Part shown: positions 49,201 to 61,794 of the stretch, piece after piece | Layout of the letters: the number at the start of each line of letters is the position of its first letter | Numbering within the stretch: position 1 is the stretch's first letter | Made by a program: the position numbers and the translations under genes | Notes under the pieces: generated by a model | What the model saw: the letters and a program-made list of their open reading frames with translations, nothing else | Databases searched by the model: none | What the model was told of the DNA's origin: nothing | NCBI RefSeq assembly: GCF_022458985.1 | Contig: NC_061789.1 | Span: 18,208,357-18,272,356 of the forward strand | Length of the DNA stretch: 64,000 nt | Direction: 5' to 3' | From: Mugil cephalus | Lineage: Eukaryota; Chordata; Actinopteri; Mugiliformes; Mugilidae

Positions 49201-52200
49201 TGCTCTTAATCACTTCAGGGACTCGTTGGAACAAAGTTGCTGCTCAGGAACAAAAACAGACAACCAGAGATGTTGATAAGGATTCCAATTTTAGCTATGC
49301 TGGATTTTTTTTTGATGATTTGAATATCTCTGTGTGCCTAACAAAGGAGCTTATCCATCCCCTTCGGAGTAGGAGAACAGCAAATACAATATAGGGAAGC
49401 CCCCAGTGCATTCTAAGCTATGCATTTACCAGCAGTGTGTCCTCCGCAGCATTGGCATTATAGTTATCTCATATCACAAAGCAGAGTCTAGTGACCTTTT
49501 TTGCGACATACATTTGTTGATTTTCTGTTGGTTAGCTTCACGGCTGTGGTTTAACCCACATTTGAAAATCCAGGGGGGCTATAACGGGCAGATGTCTGGC
49601 CGGCCACTGTGTGAGCAGATTAGTTTGATCTGTGCCGTCTGCAAGGTGGGAGCTCTGAAGGGCATCAGCGAAGACTGAGGATGCCACTGGCGGAGCACAG
49701 GGAGAGGGACAGACAGAGGCAGAGAAGAACATCGGCTCTAAGAGAGCGGCGCTCAGAGCTCGCATTCATTCCTCTAATGCTTTCATTCTGACTTTTATTG
49801 TATTAAATAGCTTAATGTTTCCAGTGATTTGTGGAATTAACTAAATCAACCGTGTAGCTCTCTGTGTTTCGGTGTAACAATGATATCAAAAGCCTTTTTT
49901 TTTTTTCATTTCTCTATTTGATGACCATAGCTAAAAAGAGACTCCCTGACTATATGACAGCCCGTGGCACTGACACAATAGACCTCACCGTGCCTGAATT
50001 TCTACTTCATCTCAATTAATTATTCGTTTTTGGGGGTAAAAAAAAAAAAATGTGATTAAACTTTACACAGAGAGCATATTAAGTCTCTGATCTTACTCCA
50101 GCTCTCAGCAGTGAAGGCCGCTTCAGACGCGTTTAGTAATGGCTTTTTCGCTGATTAAAATTCTATTAACATAAAATGTGAGAAGCACATGGGCAGATTC
50201 ATGTTTTTTTAAGCAGGTGGTGCAATTAACCCTCCTCTGTGTTGACCAGTCCTCTTTCTTTTGCTGTCTTGCCTTCCTGACCTCGACTCTTTGTCTGCTC
50301 TGGCAGTAAAGAGTTCAGTTGAAACTTTTGAGGTAAAAATGTGCTAGGTGACGAAAGAGAAAAAACCTTTGTTATTACATTAGAATCACACAGTCACAAC
50401 TATTGAACTGTCTAAATTCATGAATCACTGGGAATCACTAATAATAACATTTATTAAGAACATGTCAGGTCAGATAAAGAAGGAATTATTTCTTTTACTG
50501 AATCTGCCTTAAGATCTTTTATTATAAAAAGGAGAGATCTAATTGATAATGAGCATGATGATGAAGCAGCGGCTCAAACAACTTGAGGCGATTTGTGTTC
50601 TTATTGACATTATGTGAATAAAACTGAACTGAACTGAACAAACTGGCAGTCAAACTCTGTTTTAAATAAATAAATCTTAATGTATATGGATGAAGACGAG
50701 GCAAGGAGGCATACAGCACATGGTGTAAATATAATCACAGTCTACATTAATACAGTGATCAGAAATGAGAAACGACCGAGCAGTTAAATATGTTTCATAA
50801 GTAAGTGTTCTTGTTACACTTCACTTGCTTAAATTTTCAACCAGAGGCTAATAAACCCATTAGTCTTGCATACGCTCAGATTTTTATTATTTTTTTCTTT
50901 CTCTACAATTTATGTTTGGATACATTAAGTATACAAATGGCCCTTGGCCTGTGCTTACTAATATGAATGTGGCTTTCTGGGTGTGTTTGTGTGCTATGAA
51001 AGCCAGACAAAAATATGTTTTATGGAGACGGTTCAAAGGCAAAAAGAAAGAACAGAGGCGGCTTAATATATTTTCTTTAGTATGTTAATACTTTTATTAT
51101 TTAGTCTGAAGTTTATACATTTTATAAACTTCTTTAACTTTAATTATTGTTATTGATTTCAGCAAGGAAAAGATGCTTCCTTGAATTCTATTGGACAGAC
51201 GTTTCAAATTAAGCATGTCACGGCAAAGGTTTAGCCAATTACACGTGGGTAACAATGTGACATGTTCACATTGCACATGTGATACCAAAACAAAAACACA
51301 AAGAAAATAATCCTACAATCTGTAATCTCCCAGGCGTTGTCCAAATAAGAAGTCAGAGGAAACTGATAGTGTCACTGGAATTTGAAAGGCAGAAACAATG
51401 ACCTGCCACATGTGTTTTGCGTCTTCACCTGTTGCAGCACAGAACTCCCCTGGATGATGCATGCAGTTACAACACCCAGTTATGCAATTGTACCCTCATG
51501 CAGTCGTCCCGTGCACAAGTCGGGGGTTTGTCCCACGATGGGCTCATTCCCCTGATGTCCCTCTAAACCTCGGGGCCCTCCAGCTGGAGCACCGTGTCCA
51601 CATGATGAGTCACCACAGTGAATAAGGACTACCTCAGCTAACCCTCTGAGCTGCATCCCTTCTAGTCATGCGACTTTTGCATCAATTATTTTTCATGCTT
51701 TCTGAGTCCGTTGCACGTGCGAGTGTGTCTCCCCGTCTCTGTCGTGAGTCTGTCTGGACGTGAGTGGATCCAGAGGGATATAAGCCAGCCACTGAGGGGA
51801 TCCTTGCAGTGATTCTGACTGTAATTGCAAGTGTCTGTTTGAGTCAGCATGTAAGATTGTGATTTGGAGAGTTCAGCCCTCAGGAACCAATCTTGTTGAC
51901 CCTTGACCTTGTACTCTTCTGGTAGGGCTGTGAGCTGTGTCATGGGTATCAGAGAGACTGATACGTCTGTCTCCTTGATACATCTCAGCCTGACCTTTTG
52001 AGCTCATGGCTATGGACTCATTGATCCTGAAATTCCCATTCAAGGCTCGTTAGTAGTATTATATACAATGACTGTGAGTTTACACTGTGGTGGATTTTCC
52101 TTATGACTGTTTCAAAGTTTCGAACTAAAGTTTGGTCTACGTTTTGATTTGTTCATCTGCAACATGGTTTCCACCAATTTGCTGCTCATTCTTTGTATCA

Positions 52201-53850
52201 AAGAAACAGACAGAAAGTTTGACCCTTGTGTCTACGTGGTGTTATTCGGGAGGCTGACTCACGCTAGTAACTTAATGCGCAGAGTCAGCTTCTTACCCCA
52301 ACTGCTCCAGTAGCTCCTGCAGACATAAATTGGATTGGAAAGCACGTTTCCATGTTGTATGCTGTATACGTCTATGGCAGCAGGAGAATTAAACCCAGCC
52401 AGCTGTGTGTCTGGACTGCAGCGTCTCTTCTGGTCAAGGGGGAGACAGTTCCTGGGTGCACAAACTGCCAGTGAACTCAACAGAGAAACACAAGGTCCCG
52501 TCAAAGGACACACTGAAGTTCCTGTGTGACTCGGGAATATGTAATGGTACTTTTTCTCAAGCTACACCACATATGTAAGAAGAGTGTGCTTTAAATGAGT
52601 TCATGGAGGTTGTACAAATGCACAGGACAAAATTTACTACATGATAGCTGTTAAACTAAAAATACGTAAGCCTAAATCTCACAAGCAAAGGGTTGCAGTT
52701 TTATTAGAAAGTACAGAGCAAAAAAGACAAACACTGTAGAACTGAAACTGATAGTAATTCATTTGTTGTCCCAAAACATTAAGCTGCAGAATGGCTTTAG
52801 TGTCGTATTAAATCAAGCAGTTTAACCTTTCGAGGCCGCCTGATTGTCTGTTAGTGAATCTGGATATTATTCGCTAAAGGACAGTACCAAAGCACAGTTA
52901 AAGTCACGGAGAGAAATGCAGTGATGTAATGCAGGAAAAAAGTCAGAGACAGAGCTCCGCCATGGAAAGACACTGCTATGACTCTCCGTGTGCTTGTGAC
53001 AGCATCTCTCCCTCTGTCCTGCCATGTCCTGCTTACTCATACATGTCGGTCACAGACGTTCAGATTTAGCACTTCACTGCTCAGTCCGACTGCACGTTGT
53101 CCTCAGATTAGGCTGCTGCATGTATGCCGGTAACGCACGCTCGAGTGTGATTGTACACACAAAGGATTCCTGACATCTACCGTACCTCCTGTGTCTCAGG
53201 CATGGCCTTATATGGTCAGAGTGATCAATACTCTGCACATGTTTTATCGCAAGCCGTCTTCAAAACATTCCCACCCTCTCGACTCCTACGGGAGACACAA
53301 AACAGAGAGCTGGGACCTCCTGCTCCTCTGTTTTAGCTAAGTTTTCCCTCACTGCAGCTTCAGCGACAAGCCCATTAAAGCCCTTTAAACCCTCTCCTAA
53401 GCTAGTATTCATGGTTGGATTTTCCTCCCAGCCAAGCTGACAATAAGCCATGCGCTATTGCAGCTTCATAAGGAGGAAAGTTCTGTGGAGGTGTCATACT
53501 CATCGCCCAAAGCTGCCCTGAGGGACAGCGGTGTTTGGGTTCAGCTCCACTGCCTGAGCTAATGTGGCTCTGCTGTCTGAAATCCCGCTCCAACGGTTTG
53601 TGCCCCTACCACCTGCTGATTCTGCTGGTTCGGATGGACTGCCTGGAGCCCAGATCTAACCTACATATGCGACGGGTCCTTCTTCCCAAATTGCACGTAC
53701 ACGCAGCACCAGCACAATGCCACAGTGCACAATTTACCTCCCAACCAGGACAAACCAGTGAATTTAATACAATCCTGAAAACTGCACCTCACACAGAAGA
53801 AGGCTCACTAAGAGGATTTATTTCTTCTAAAAGAGATATGCTGTTAAATA
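46270..53850. other. Gene-poor stretch, part 3 of the eftud2-gjc1 interval
   Basis: No protein-coding exon was recognised. A possible short non-coding exon with donor GTAGA|GTGAGT occurs near 48370 and could belong to the gjc1 leader, but the support is weak. A LINE-type 3' tail lies at 50575-50640. The remainder is AT-rich single-copy-looking sequence. Confidence 0.45.
50575..50640 (+). mobile_element. Likely LINE (L2/CR1-type) 3' tail fragment
   Basis: The segment ends in a short tandem repeat (ACTGAACTGAACTGAAC) after GTGAATAAA. Fish L2-like retrotransposons typically end in such an AATAAA-like word plus a 4-6 base tandem tail. No reverse transcriptase sequence is nearby, so this would be a heavily 5'-truncated copy. 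The family assignment is tentative. Confidence 0.4.

Positions 53851-53852
<2 letters not shown>

Positions 53853-53910
<58 letters not shown>
53853..53910. repeat. (GT)29 microsatellite
   Basis: A pure 58-base GT run, the longest simple repeat in the window, about 530 bases upstream of the gjc1 coding exon. Such runs are usually length-polymorphic and can form Z-DNA. Confidence 0.99.
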
Positions 53911-53911
<1 letters not shown>

Positions 53912-54388
53912 TCTATTTGATGATAGCAAATTCCTGTTTGGATTATTTTGCCTCCATCTCGGTGCTGCTTGATGGTATTTTTTTTTTTAATACTGATATC
54001 CTCTTTCCACCCTGTTTGGTCTTCTTAATTCCCTAAAAAGCCCAAACTTGACAGCTCACTGTGGCACTGAGCTGATTTCAGTGTGTGTGTGTTTGCGAGC
54101 TGCAAGGAGCAACAGACCAAATTAAGGACATATTGATTGCCTAAGCTCAGAGAGGAACATTCATTTTAATTAAGGCTTTTATCATGTCACCGCCATTCAC
54201 ATCTTGTTGCTGAAGTTGCAGGGCTAATGCTATTACCACGAGGATTAAAGTCTTGCCAGAAAAATTTGGCCAAATCTTACTGAATGCTTTGATCATGTGT
54301 TAAAATGTTTGAGATGTTCTTGTGAAGGCATTTATTGTGAACTCACGCCGTGTTCCTTTTTGTCGTCATTCTTCTTCACCTCCTGCAG

Positions 54389-54442
54389 AGTCTGTGAAAA
54401 GGTGAGAGAGGGACACTGTCTGCCCCACTGTCCAGCGACACC
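54389..54442 (+). other. gjc1: 5' UTR part of the gjc1 coding exon
   Basis: A pyrimidine-rich tract ending TCCTGCAG at 54388 is a strong acceptor 54 bases before the start codon. This matches the connexin layout in which an upstream non-coding exon is spliced to a single coding exon. Confidence 0.7.
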
Positions 54443-55900
54443 ATGAGCTGGAGCTTCCTCACGCGGCTGCTGGAGGAGATCCACAACCACTCCACCTTCG
54501 TGGGGAAGCTGTGGCTCACCGTGCTCATCGTCTTCCGCATTGTTCTCACTGCCGTTGGGGGAGAGTCCATCTACTACGACGAGCAGAGCAAGTTTGTCTG
54601 CAACTCGGGCCAGCCAGGCTGTGAGAATGTTTGCTACGATGCCTTTGCCCCTCTATCTCACGTCCGCTTCTGGGTCTTCCAGATCATTTTGGTTGCAATG
54701 CCTTCTCTCATGTACATGGGCTACGCCGTCAACAAAATTGCACGGTTAGATGAAGCCAAAGGAGGAGGTGGGTCAGCTGCAGTTAGAACGGCAGTAGGGA
54801 GCTACACACACAGAAAACCTAGGAAAATCTGCTTTGGAGCGAGGCAACACCGAGGCATTGAAGAGGCTGAGGAGGACCAGGAGGATGATCCCATGATCTA
54901 TGAAGTGCCAGAGATGGAGCCCCCCAAAAGGCCTCGGGATCCACTGCAGCCAACACCTAGACCCAAAATCCGTCATGATGGGCGTAAGCGTATCCGAGAC
55001 GAGGGGCTTATGCGGGTCTACGTTCTGCAGCTGGTGTCTCGTACAGTGCTAGAAGCAGGCTTCCTTGCTGGCCAGTATTTGTTGTATGGCTTCCGTGTGA
55101 AGCCAATATTTGTCTGCTCGGGGAAACCTTGTCCCCACAACATTGACTGCTTTGTGTCACGGCCGACAGAGAAAACCATTTTTCTGCGTATCATGTATGG
55201 TGTCACTATACTTTGCCTCACACTTAATGTTTGGGAGATGCTCCATTTGGGCATTGGTTCCATCTGCGACATTCTTCGCCGCCGGCGATGCCCACCTCAG
55301 GAGGACGAGTACCAGTTGGGCTTGCTGGTCACCAACGGGGGCGTGGAGGGCTCAGTAGGGGTAACAGGACCCGAGGCCGGATCTGAGGGAGGGGAGGGTG
55401 GAGATGGTGCTGCCGATTACGTTGGCTACCCTTTCTCATGGAACACCCCATCAGCTCCTCCGGGTTACAACATTGTGGTGAAGCCAGAGCAGATACCCTA
55501 CACTGACCTTAGCAATGCTAAGATGGCATGCAAGCAGAACCGGGCAAACATTGCCCAGGAGGAGCAGCAGCAGTTTGGTAGCAATGAGGACAATTTCCCC
55601 ACTGGAGGAGAGGCCCGTGTGGCTCTGAACAAGGACATGATCCAGCAAGCACATGAGCAACTGGAGGCTGCCATTCAGGCCTACAGCCAGCAGCATCGAG
55701 CTGAGGAGCAGCTTGGAGACAACCAGGACGATAAGCCCCAAAGTAACATTATTCAGGCACAACCTCAGCCGCAGCCTCAGCCTCAGAAAGAGCGCAAGCA
55801 TAGATTCAAGCATGGGAAAGGAGGCAGTAGCGGTGGAGGCAGCAGCAGCAACAGCAGCAGCAGCAAATCAGGAGAGGGAAAGCCCTCTGTATGGATTTAA
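54443..55900 (+). CDS. gjc1: Gap junction protein gamma 1 (connexin-45)
   Basis: The 485-residue, four-pass membrane protein forms hexameric connexons and gap-junction channels; mammalian Cx45 couples cardiac conduction tissue, vascular smooth muscle and neurons. It starts [19 protein letters not shown], as in human GJC1. First extracellular loop: C53, C60, C64 (CX6CX3C). Second loop: C225, C230, C236 (CX4CX5C). Membrane segments lie at about 21-42, 76-97, 192-215 and 246-267. The cytoplasmic loop is rich in acidic and proline residues. The 218-residue tail keeps the [14 protein letters not shown] block and the terminal SVWI, a PDZ ligand for ZO-1 in Cx45. Human Cx45 is 396 residues. The extra length lies mainly in a Gly/Glu-rich insert (about 295-330), a Gln-Pro repeat (about 436-450), Gly/Ser runs and a longer loop. 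The coding sequence is one exon with no breaks. Confidence 0.97.
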   Translation: MSWSFLTRLLEEIHNHSTFVGKLWLTVLIVFRIVLTAVGGESIYYDEQSKFVCNSGQPGCENVCYDAFAPLSHVRFWVFQIILVAMPSLMYMGYAVNKIARLDEAKGGGGSAAVRTAVGSYTHRKPRKICFGARQHRGIEEAEEDQEDDPMIYEVPEMEPPKRPRDPLQPTPRPKIRHDGRKRIRDEGLMRVYVLQLVSRTVLEAGFLAGQYLLYGFRVKPIFVCSGKPCPHNIDCFVSRPTEKTIFLRIMYGVTILCLTLNVWEMLHLGIGSICDILRRRRCPPQEDEYQLGLLVTNGGVEGSVGVTGPEAGSEGGEGGDGAADYVGYPFSWNTPSAPPGYNIVVKPEQIPYTDLSNAKMACKQNRANIAQEEQQQFGSNEDNFPTGGEARVALNKDMIQQAHEQLEAAIQAYSQQHRAEEQLGDNQDDKPQSNIIQAQPQPQPQPQKERKHRFKHGKGGSSGGGSSSNSSSSKSGEGKPSVWI

Positions 55901-57460
55901 CCCCAGAATCAAGGACATGTGTTGAAACCATGTATATATTACAGACTGAGCTGTTGCAATTTTTTTCTTGGATATTTAAACACCACTGTGCCTTAAAGAA
56001 TCATGCAAGCTGGAGAAGATCTGTTTGTGTACAAAATGTGATGTTGCAGATGACTGATTTTTTTTGTCTGGGCTATCACTGTCTAACTTGAAACATCACA
56101 CCAATACAAACTTTGTTAGGCTGTAGTCTGCCGTTTACATGTCGCATTCTCCTCAAGTCCTAAAGCAGATTATTGACCTCTGTTGTCTTCCTGATCAACC
56201 TTTCTTAGGGATTTCAGCTTTGGAAAGTCACTGAATCAAAATGAGTTCTCTTGCAAATTAGAGTGATCCCAGATTTGGCTTAGCTCATTTTCTGTCCACT
56301 CTTCTGCAGCTAATACCATGGCTTCCTATCTGATGGGACATCTAAATACAATGACATCAAAATAACGTATTATCCCAATACATGATGCCATGTGGTCACT
56401 ATGTCCGACCAAGCTAAAGCAATGACTTCACACTGTTATGTCGCAATAATGGAGCGTCAGTACAGCATAAATGCAATAACATGAGTCATAATTCAGTGGC
56501 GGCGCTCAAAGCAGTGATTTTATGATGCGGTGAGAACATCACCTTCCTGAAGGCTGTGTCCTGTCAGTCATGTTCTGCGTCTGCTCTTTCTCCAGCGTCA
56601 TTCACAGTGTCGTGTTGCGGTGACTTTGCATTTGACCGTGTGTTCGTATATGTTTCCCATGTATTGAAACCAGTGCTTCACAACCAGTGCCACTCAGGAA
56701 CTCCTGAGTGCACCTGGTGATTTTTGTCAAATCCATATCTACATGAGAAAAAACATTTAACAGCGTGGATAAGCAATCCAGCTTTTAAACCTTGTTCTTC
56801 ACGTTCCCCGTTTCTCCCTATGGCTCTTCGTGGCTATTGGACAAGGCAGCTTAGTGCTTCACTGTTGCTCCATCTTCCTTGTAGCTGACTGCCCCCTGGT
56901 GGTGTATTTTTAGATAGGGAGTAGATAACCAGTTGCCAATGCTACCTGCATCCAGCAACACCTGAACCAACTGTAGTGTTCCTTTTCTATCGACAAGACT
57001 TGTGTCACTTATGTCTTCCCAGTGTAACAACTTCAGTGTTTTATGCACAAGGTTGCAATATCATCATGTTGTAATGGGAAAAGGTTTAAAGCCATTACTA
57101 TAACACAGTGAGACCAAACACTGTCTGTGTGATGCAAGTGTCAGTGCCAAGATTTTATGCTAGGCTGCCATGAAGCCTGGTTGTTTGTAGCTTTGGAATA
57201 CTGTGGCCATGCTACTCCAGTTGTGGAAATATGCCTACGTGAGACCAACCCTTTTTTAAAAGTCACTTGTTTTTTTGTACTGCAGTATGTGCATTGCTTT
57301 TTGAAATTGGATTGAAACAAACAAAACAAACAAACAAAAAATAAAAACAACTCCAAAATGGGGTCCATTTTTATGTTCAAGCCAGTGTTTTATATGAAAG
57401 CATCCTGTTTTTCAATGACATTTTTTGTAGAAGAAAATAAAATGAATTAAAATGAATCTT
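55901..57460 (+). other. gjc1: gjc1 3' UTR (probable)
   Basis: No coding frame follows the stop. AATAAA occurs at 57436-57441, which would give a 3' UTR of about 1.55 kb. Further AATAAA words near 57859 and 59705-59730 mean that longer forms are possible. Confidence 0.55.
57436..57441 (+). terminator. gjc1: Candidate poly(A) signal of gjc1
   Basis: AATAAA in an A/T-rich setting about 1.5 kb after the gjc1 stop. It is a candidate among several downstream hexamers. Confidence 0.45.
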
Positions 57461-57469
57461 AAAAAAAAT

Positions 57470-60400
57470 GAATTAGCTGTATGGATATTTATGGATGTTG
57501 TGATTGAAATTGCCTTCCAATTGTAAAAAATGTGAAATATGACATAGTATATTTTTCTAATATGTCGACTACTTAATGATGTAAAAGAAAAAAAATGTCA
57601 GTCTGTTCCTTGTATGTTGCAGTATCGGTATTTAATGTATGTATCAACCCTCTGAGCTGTGTTTTAATAACAGTGTTCTTCCTTTTCCAACATGAGATCT
57701 GCCGAACAGCTGCGTTGCAAATCCATTGGTGAAAAGACTTAAAGTGCCAAATTATTCAAACCATTCCAAGCTTTGCCCTGCTGTAGCTTTCCACTTTCCA
57801 AAAAAAAAAAAAAGAAAGAAATGGTGTCCTTATTTCATGATGGTAAATCAGAATGAGGAATAAATCTACAAACCTTTACATTTCTTTCTTGATTTAATTA
57901 ATGAAAGATCTGAGCCTGATGCAGAAAACATCAACCATAACGTGAGGCTATGCATTGTGAAGAACATGTTATACTTGACAATGGTGTGCTTGAGTAGACT
58001 CTCTCTGAATGGCTAGTTCATCACTCGGCTGTACATGTCTGTTTAACAAGCCCAGACTGCAGGAGACAGATATAAATCACCAAAAGTACTCCAGTCAGCT
58101 ATTCCCCAAGCAGTAACTGCCACGGGCTGCACTGACGCCAAACTGATCCCAATAAGCCACAGGTGATTTACTGAGAGTCCCACAGTCGCTGTCACTCTCT
58201 TCCCCTAAAGGCCAATCAGCTCTCATTAAAATCTTCCCCAGTAAGCAAAGTTTGTCAACTAAAGTATTTACTGTGGTTTGGGGAGCGGTCCAAATGGACT
58301 CCAGGCAGCTGGTGCTTCTCTGCCGCTAGATCAAGCAGCGGCCACAAGAGGGCGAATTCTCATCAAATGAGGGAGCATGGAGGTGCCATGAGGGTACACT
58401 CAGAGACCCCATCTGGTCCAGTCTCCATGACTGGCAGGTTGGCCTTACATCTTCAAACTTATTCCAAGCGGCACGGACTCTGTTCTTTCAGGAGAATGTG
58501 AGGAATTTGGGCAGCTACATGAGAGGTCAAAAGAATTACCCCGTGGCACAGTTATGTATTTGTTCTCTTTTCCCTATTGAGTGACTGGGAAAGAAAGAGG
58601 TAAAGTGAGACAGAAAGTGCACTCTCTGTTCGGAGATGGCTTTTATTACTACTTTTATCAGAGTTTGTCAGCATTTTGTCTTGGGCCTTGTGAAACGGTC
58701 TCCAAAATGTTACCATGGCTTTTAAAAGAAACGTCAAAAGGAAGCAGAACAATCCAAAGTGGCAATGAAAGTCATACGGAAGTATGTCAGCGTGCATTTT
58801 GAGGTATGTGGCAGTTCTGTTACAGGAATAAACAGTTTTTGTACAATTACAAAGGGAAAAAATCGAAAGCCACAACGAGCTTCTAATCCTTCAGGTTTAG
58901 TGGTTTAGCTGCATGTCTATGTTGGTCAAGGAAAACTTATTTTCCTCCAAACTTCCTTGTATTTCTGAACATAAGTAGTAGGTTAATATTTTAAGAAGGA
59001 TTTCCAGCAACACTGTTCCGCTAAATGTTCTAGTACTTGTAGTGTAGTGAGAGTTATTTTCTTGCTTTTTTTTTTCCTTTTTTCAAAAAGCAACAACTTA
59101 AAAGAAAGTCCACTCTCTGAGGGACAATGTGAGTTAGAGAACTCACAATCCTACAAGTGGATGCACGCCCTGGAACTAAAAGCCATTGGCAGCCGAAAGT
59201 GTTAGGACTTGTAGAGGGAATACATACCGTACGTAGGTGTGTTGACTGGTTACCTGTACGGCTGGTTTAGTGTTTTCCGTAAATAGGGGTGGAGCATTAT
59301 TTATGCAGACGTTTCATTTCTCCTTTTCACTGTGAGAGAAGCAAACTTGTGTCGGCTAAAATCATCTGTGGGTCTCATGTGTCAGGGATGCCATGATGTT
59401 CATCTTTTTCTCAGTCTTTCTACACAAAACAGTGAAGAGGAAGGGTGCGGCAAGGGTGTGTTGTTTCCTCACCTGTTTCATATAATTACCTATGTGGGAT
59501 GTGACAATAAAACCAGTGGTGTTACCGGTACAAACTCTGATTCATACGTGTGTTTTTTTGTTTTTGTTTGTTTTTTACCATGCCTTTTGTAAAATGTACA
59601 TTTCTTTGAGTGCCATTATGGTATCCCCTTACCAAGTTGTTTTTTTTTTTCATATTATGGATCAATACTTTTGAATTGCATGTGAAAAAATACTTATTTT
59701 CCTATAAAATAAATAAATTGAATCAAATAAAGCGTCTGCATCATTTGTTTTAGGAAAATAAATATCAAGAAATAAAAGGCTTCCCACTCCGAAAGCACGG
59801 AGTATTGTTCTGTTGTTGTTGACAGCATGAGACGTGTGTTTGACTTTGATTGATACGGAGCGGGAGGTCTCTGGAGTCCTATCGGGAGAATTACAAATGC
59901 ATGGGCTGATGTTGTGTCACTGGCAGAATCAGCATGGGAGACCGGCAGGACGTCACTTCAGTTCTGTTTCAGCCGTGTCATTTTGTTTGTCACTTTGGCA
60001 GCTGAACTTCTGAGTCTGTGAGGCTTTAAAATGCATCACGAGCTCAGAGTTGCCTCCAAACAGTTGCTGACTTTAAAAATGAAGTTGTCCTCGAAGATCC
60101 AATCACCGCTTCCTCCCGCTCTTTTTTTTTTCCTGTTTTTTTTTTTCCGTTTTCCAATTTGAGTCTAGTAAGTTCACAGCCGAGCTCCCGGGAGCGTAGA
60201 CAACAGTAATGGAATGGGAAAGTATGCTTTTTGTGATTCTCTGAAATAAATAAATATTGTTCCCTGAAGGAACAAGCCAGCTGGAACAAGCAAAGTGCTG
60301 CAGTTATACAACGAGGTCACTGGCACGATGACTGGAATCCCAGGAGCAATGTCCAGGATAGCAACTTGTTGCAGCGGGCTGTTTTCTCTAAAAAGAAACA

Positions 60401-61790
60401 GTTGAAGCTGTAAATGGCCTAATTGGCTAGATGCACTGGCCCTACATGGATTTGTTAACAATGCACAAATGTTTCCATTATGAGAAGTACTTCCTGATTC
60501 CCATTCAAATGCGTGGTTCCCATGGTAACTGTGTGTAATGCATTGTGTTAATATTACCAGTAAGGAACGTAATAAAAAATATGAGGACTAATAATGAACG
60601 TAAATAACACTCATGATGTTATGTCAGGTGTCATAAAAAAGAAGAGCGGGGGATAAAATGCTAAATTCTTTTAAATCACTGTATCATATGGTGCTCTAGT
60701 CACAACATGAATACTGAGCACAAACTGTGCCCCGGACTTGGCTGAACACACTGTTTGTAAGGAGAATTGTTGCATTCTAATGACAAATCTTGGCGGGGCC
60801 TGTCCACTTAATGGCTTAGAGACACTAAATCATGCAAAATGAGACGTCTGGGAAGAGCTTTCGCTGCCTGGTTAGACAAGTGAATTCAACGGCAGCCACA
60901 GATGCAAATAACTTCCAAATGTTTATTTACTTTCACTTCACTTCGGACCTCACCTCGCTTTGCCCACAAATAAAACAAAATTACACTGAGAATAGCAACA
61001 ACTGGCTCACCAAGAGTTTGGTCTAAATCTTGTACATTGTCTCTCTGTCTATGTCAAAAACCACTGTTAAAATACAAAAGTGTCAGCATGAAAAAGTGCA
61101 CAGTTCATTAACGGCTTCTTCTCACATAGTCAGTTGAACCTGCACATTTAAAAGCACTATGTAAATTAGCACATGTACCAGTTTTGCCACTTTGTGGCAG
61201 TAAAGCACTTGTCCTTGTATGGTCACGGTGTTAAAATTCTTCCTTCTCTCTGTAGTGTCTCAGGTCAGTCCTTGTCTCAAAGCGTCACCACATGTCCCCA
61301 GAATGCAGCCATGATGGTTTGTCCCCAAATAAAAAATGAATACCCCAAAGTTACCCTTCACTATTACCAAAATATTTTTAAGTGGTTAAATGCATTCAAG
61401 CCCAACCATCATAGAGGAAAGGAGGTATTTGATACTTCAAAATACATTCAGCTCGATTTTAAAATCTAAAAATCTCATAAGTCATAAGTAATTAACATGA
61501 GGCGAGGTTAGGATGACCCAACAAAGGCATCCTATTAGAAGAATTACAGACATCAGTTGGAAGGTTTAGTTAATAAATAGAGATGCACTGGAAGACTATT
61601 TACAAAAACGGTTAAAGTCTTCCTGTTGTTGCATTTGGATTTAATTACAAACGTCTTCATGGCCCATATGCTAAGAAAGGCTGACACTCGTGCATTGTCA
61701 GTCCATTCCCTCAGACAAACTGCTCATTCATTTAAAAGTGTATACAATGTGATTGGTTGATTTTACTCTATGAGCTGCCATTCTTCCCTA
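57470..61790. other. Intergenic spacer between convergent gjc1 and sialyltransferase
   Basis: No exon was recognised. AT-rich runs with repeated AATAAA words occur at 59700-59770, and T-runs at 60121-60150. Part of this stretch must hold the 3' UTR of the - strand sialyltransferase, whose stop codon is at 61795, and possibly the extended gjc1 3' UTR. Confidence 0.5.
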
Positions 61791-61794
61791 GGAA

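Noticed and set aside
55451-55813. 120-codon antisense open frame inside gjc1
   Set aside because: It is a shadow of the gjc1 coding exon; its leucine-rich content reflects Gln/Glu codons read on the other strand.
56660-56720. CCAGTGCTTCACAACCAGTG, resembling a hAT end
   Set aside because: No matching second terminus or target duplication was found nearby.
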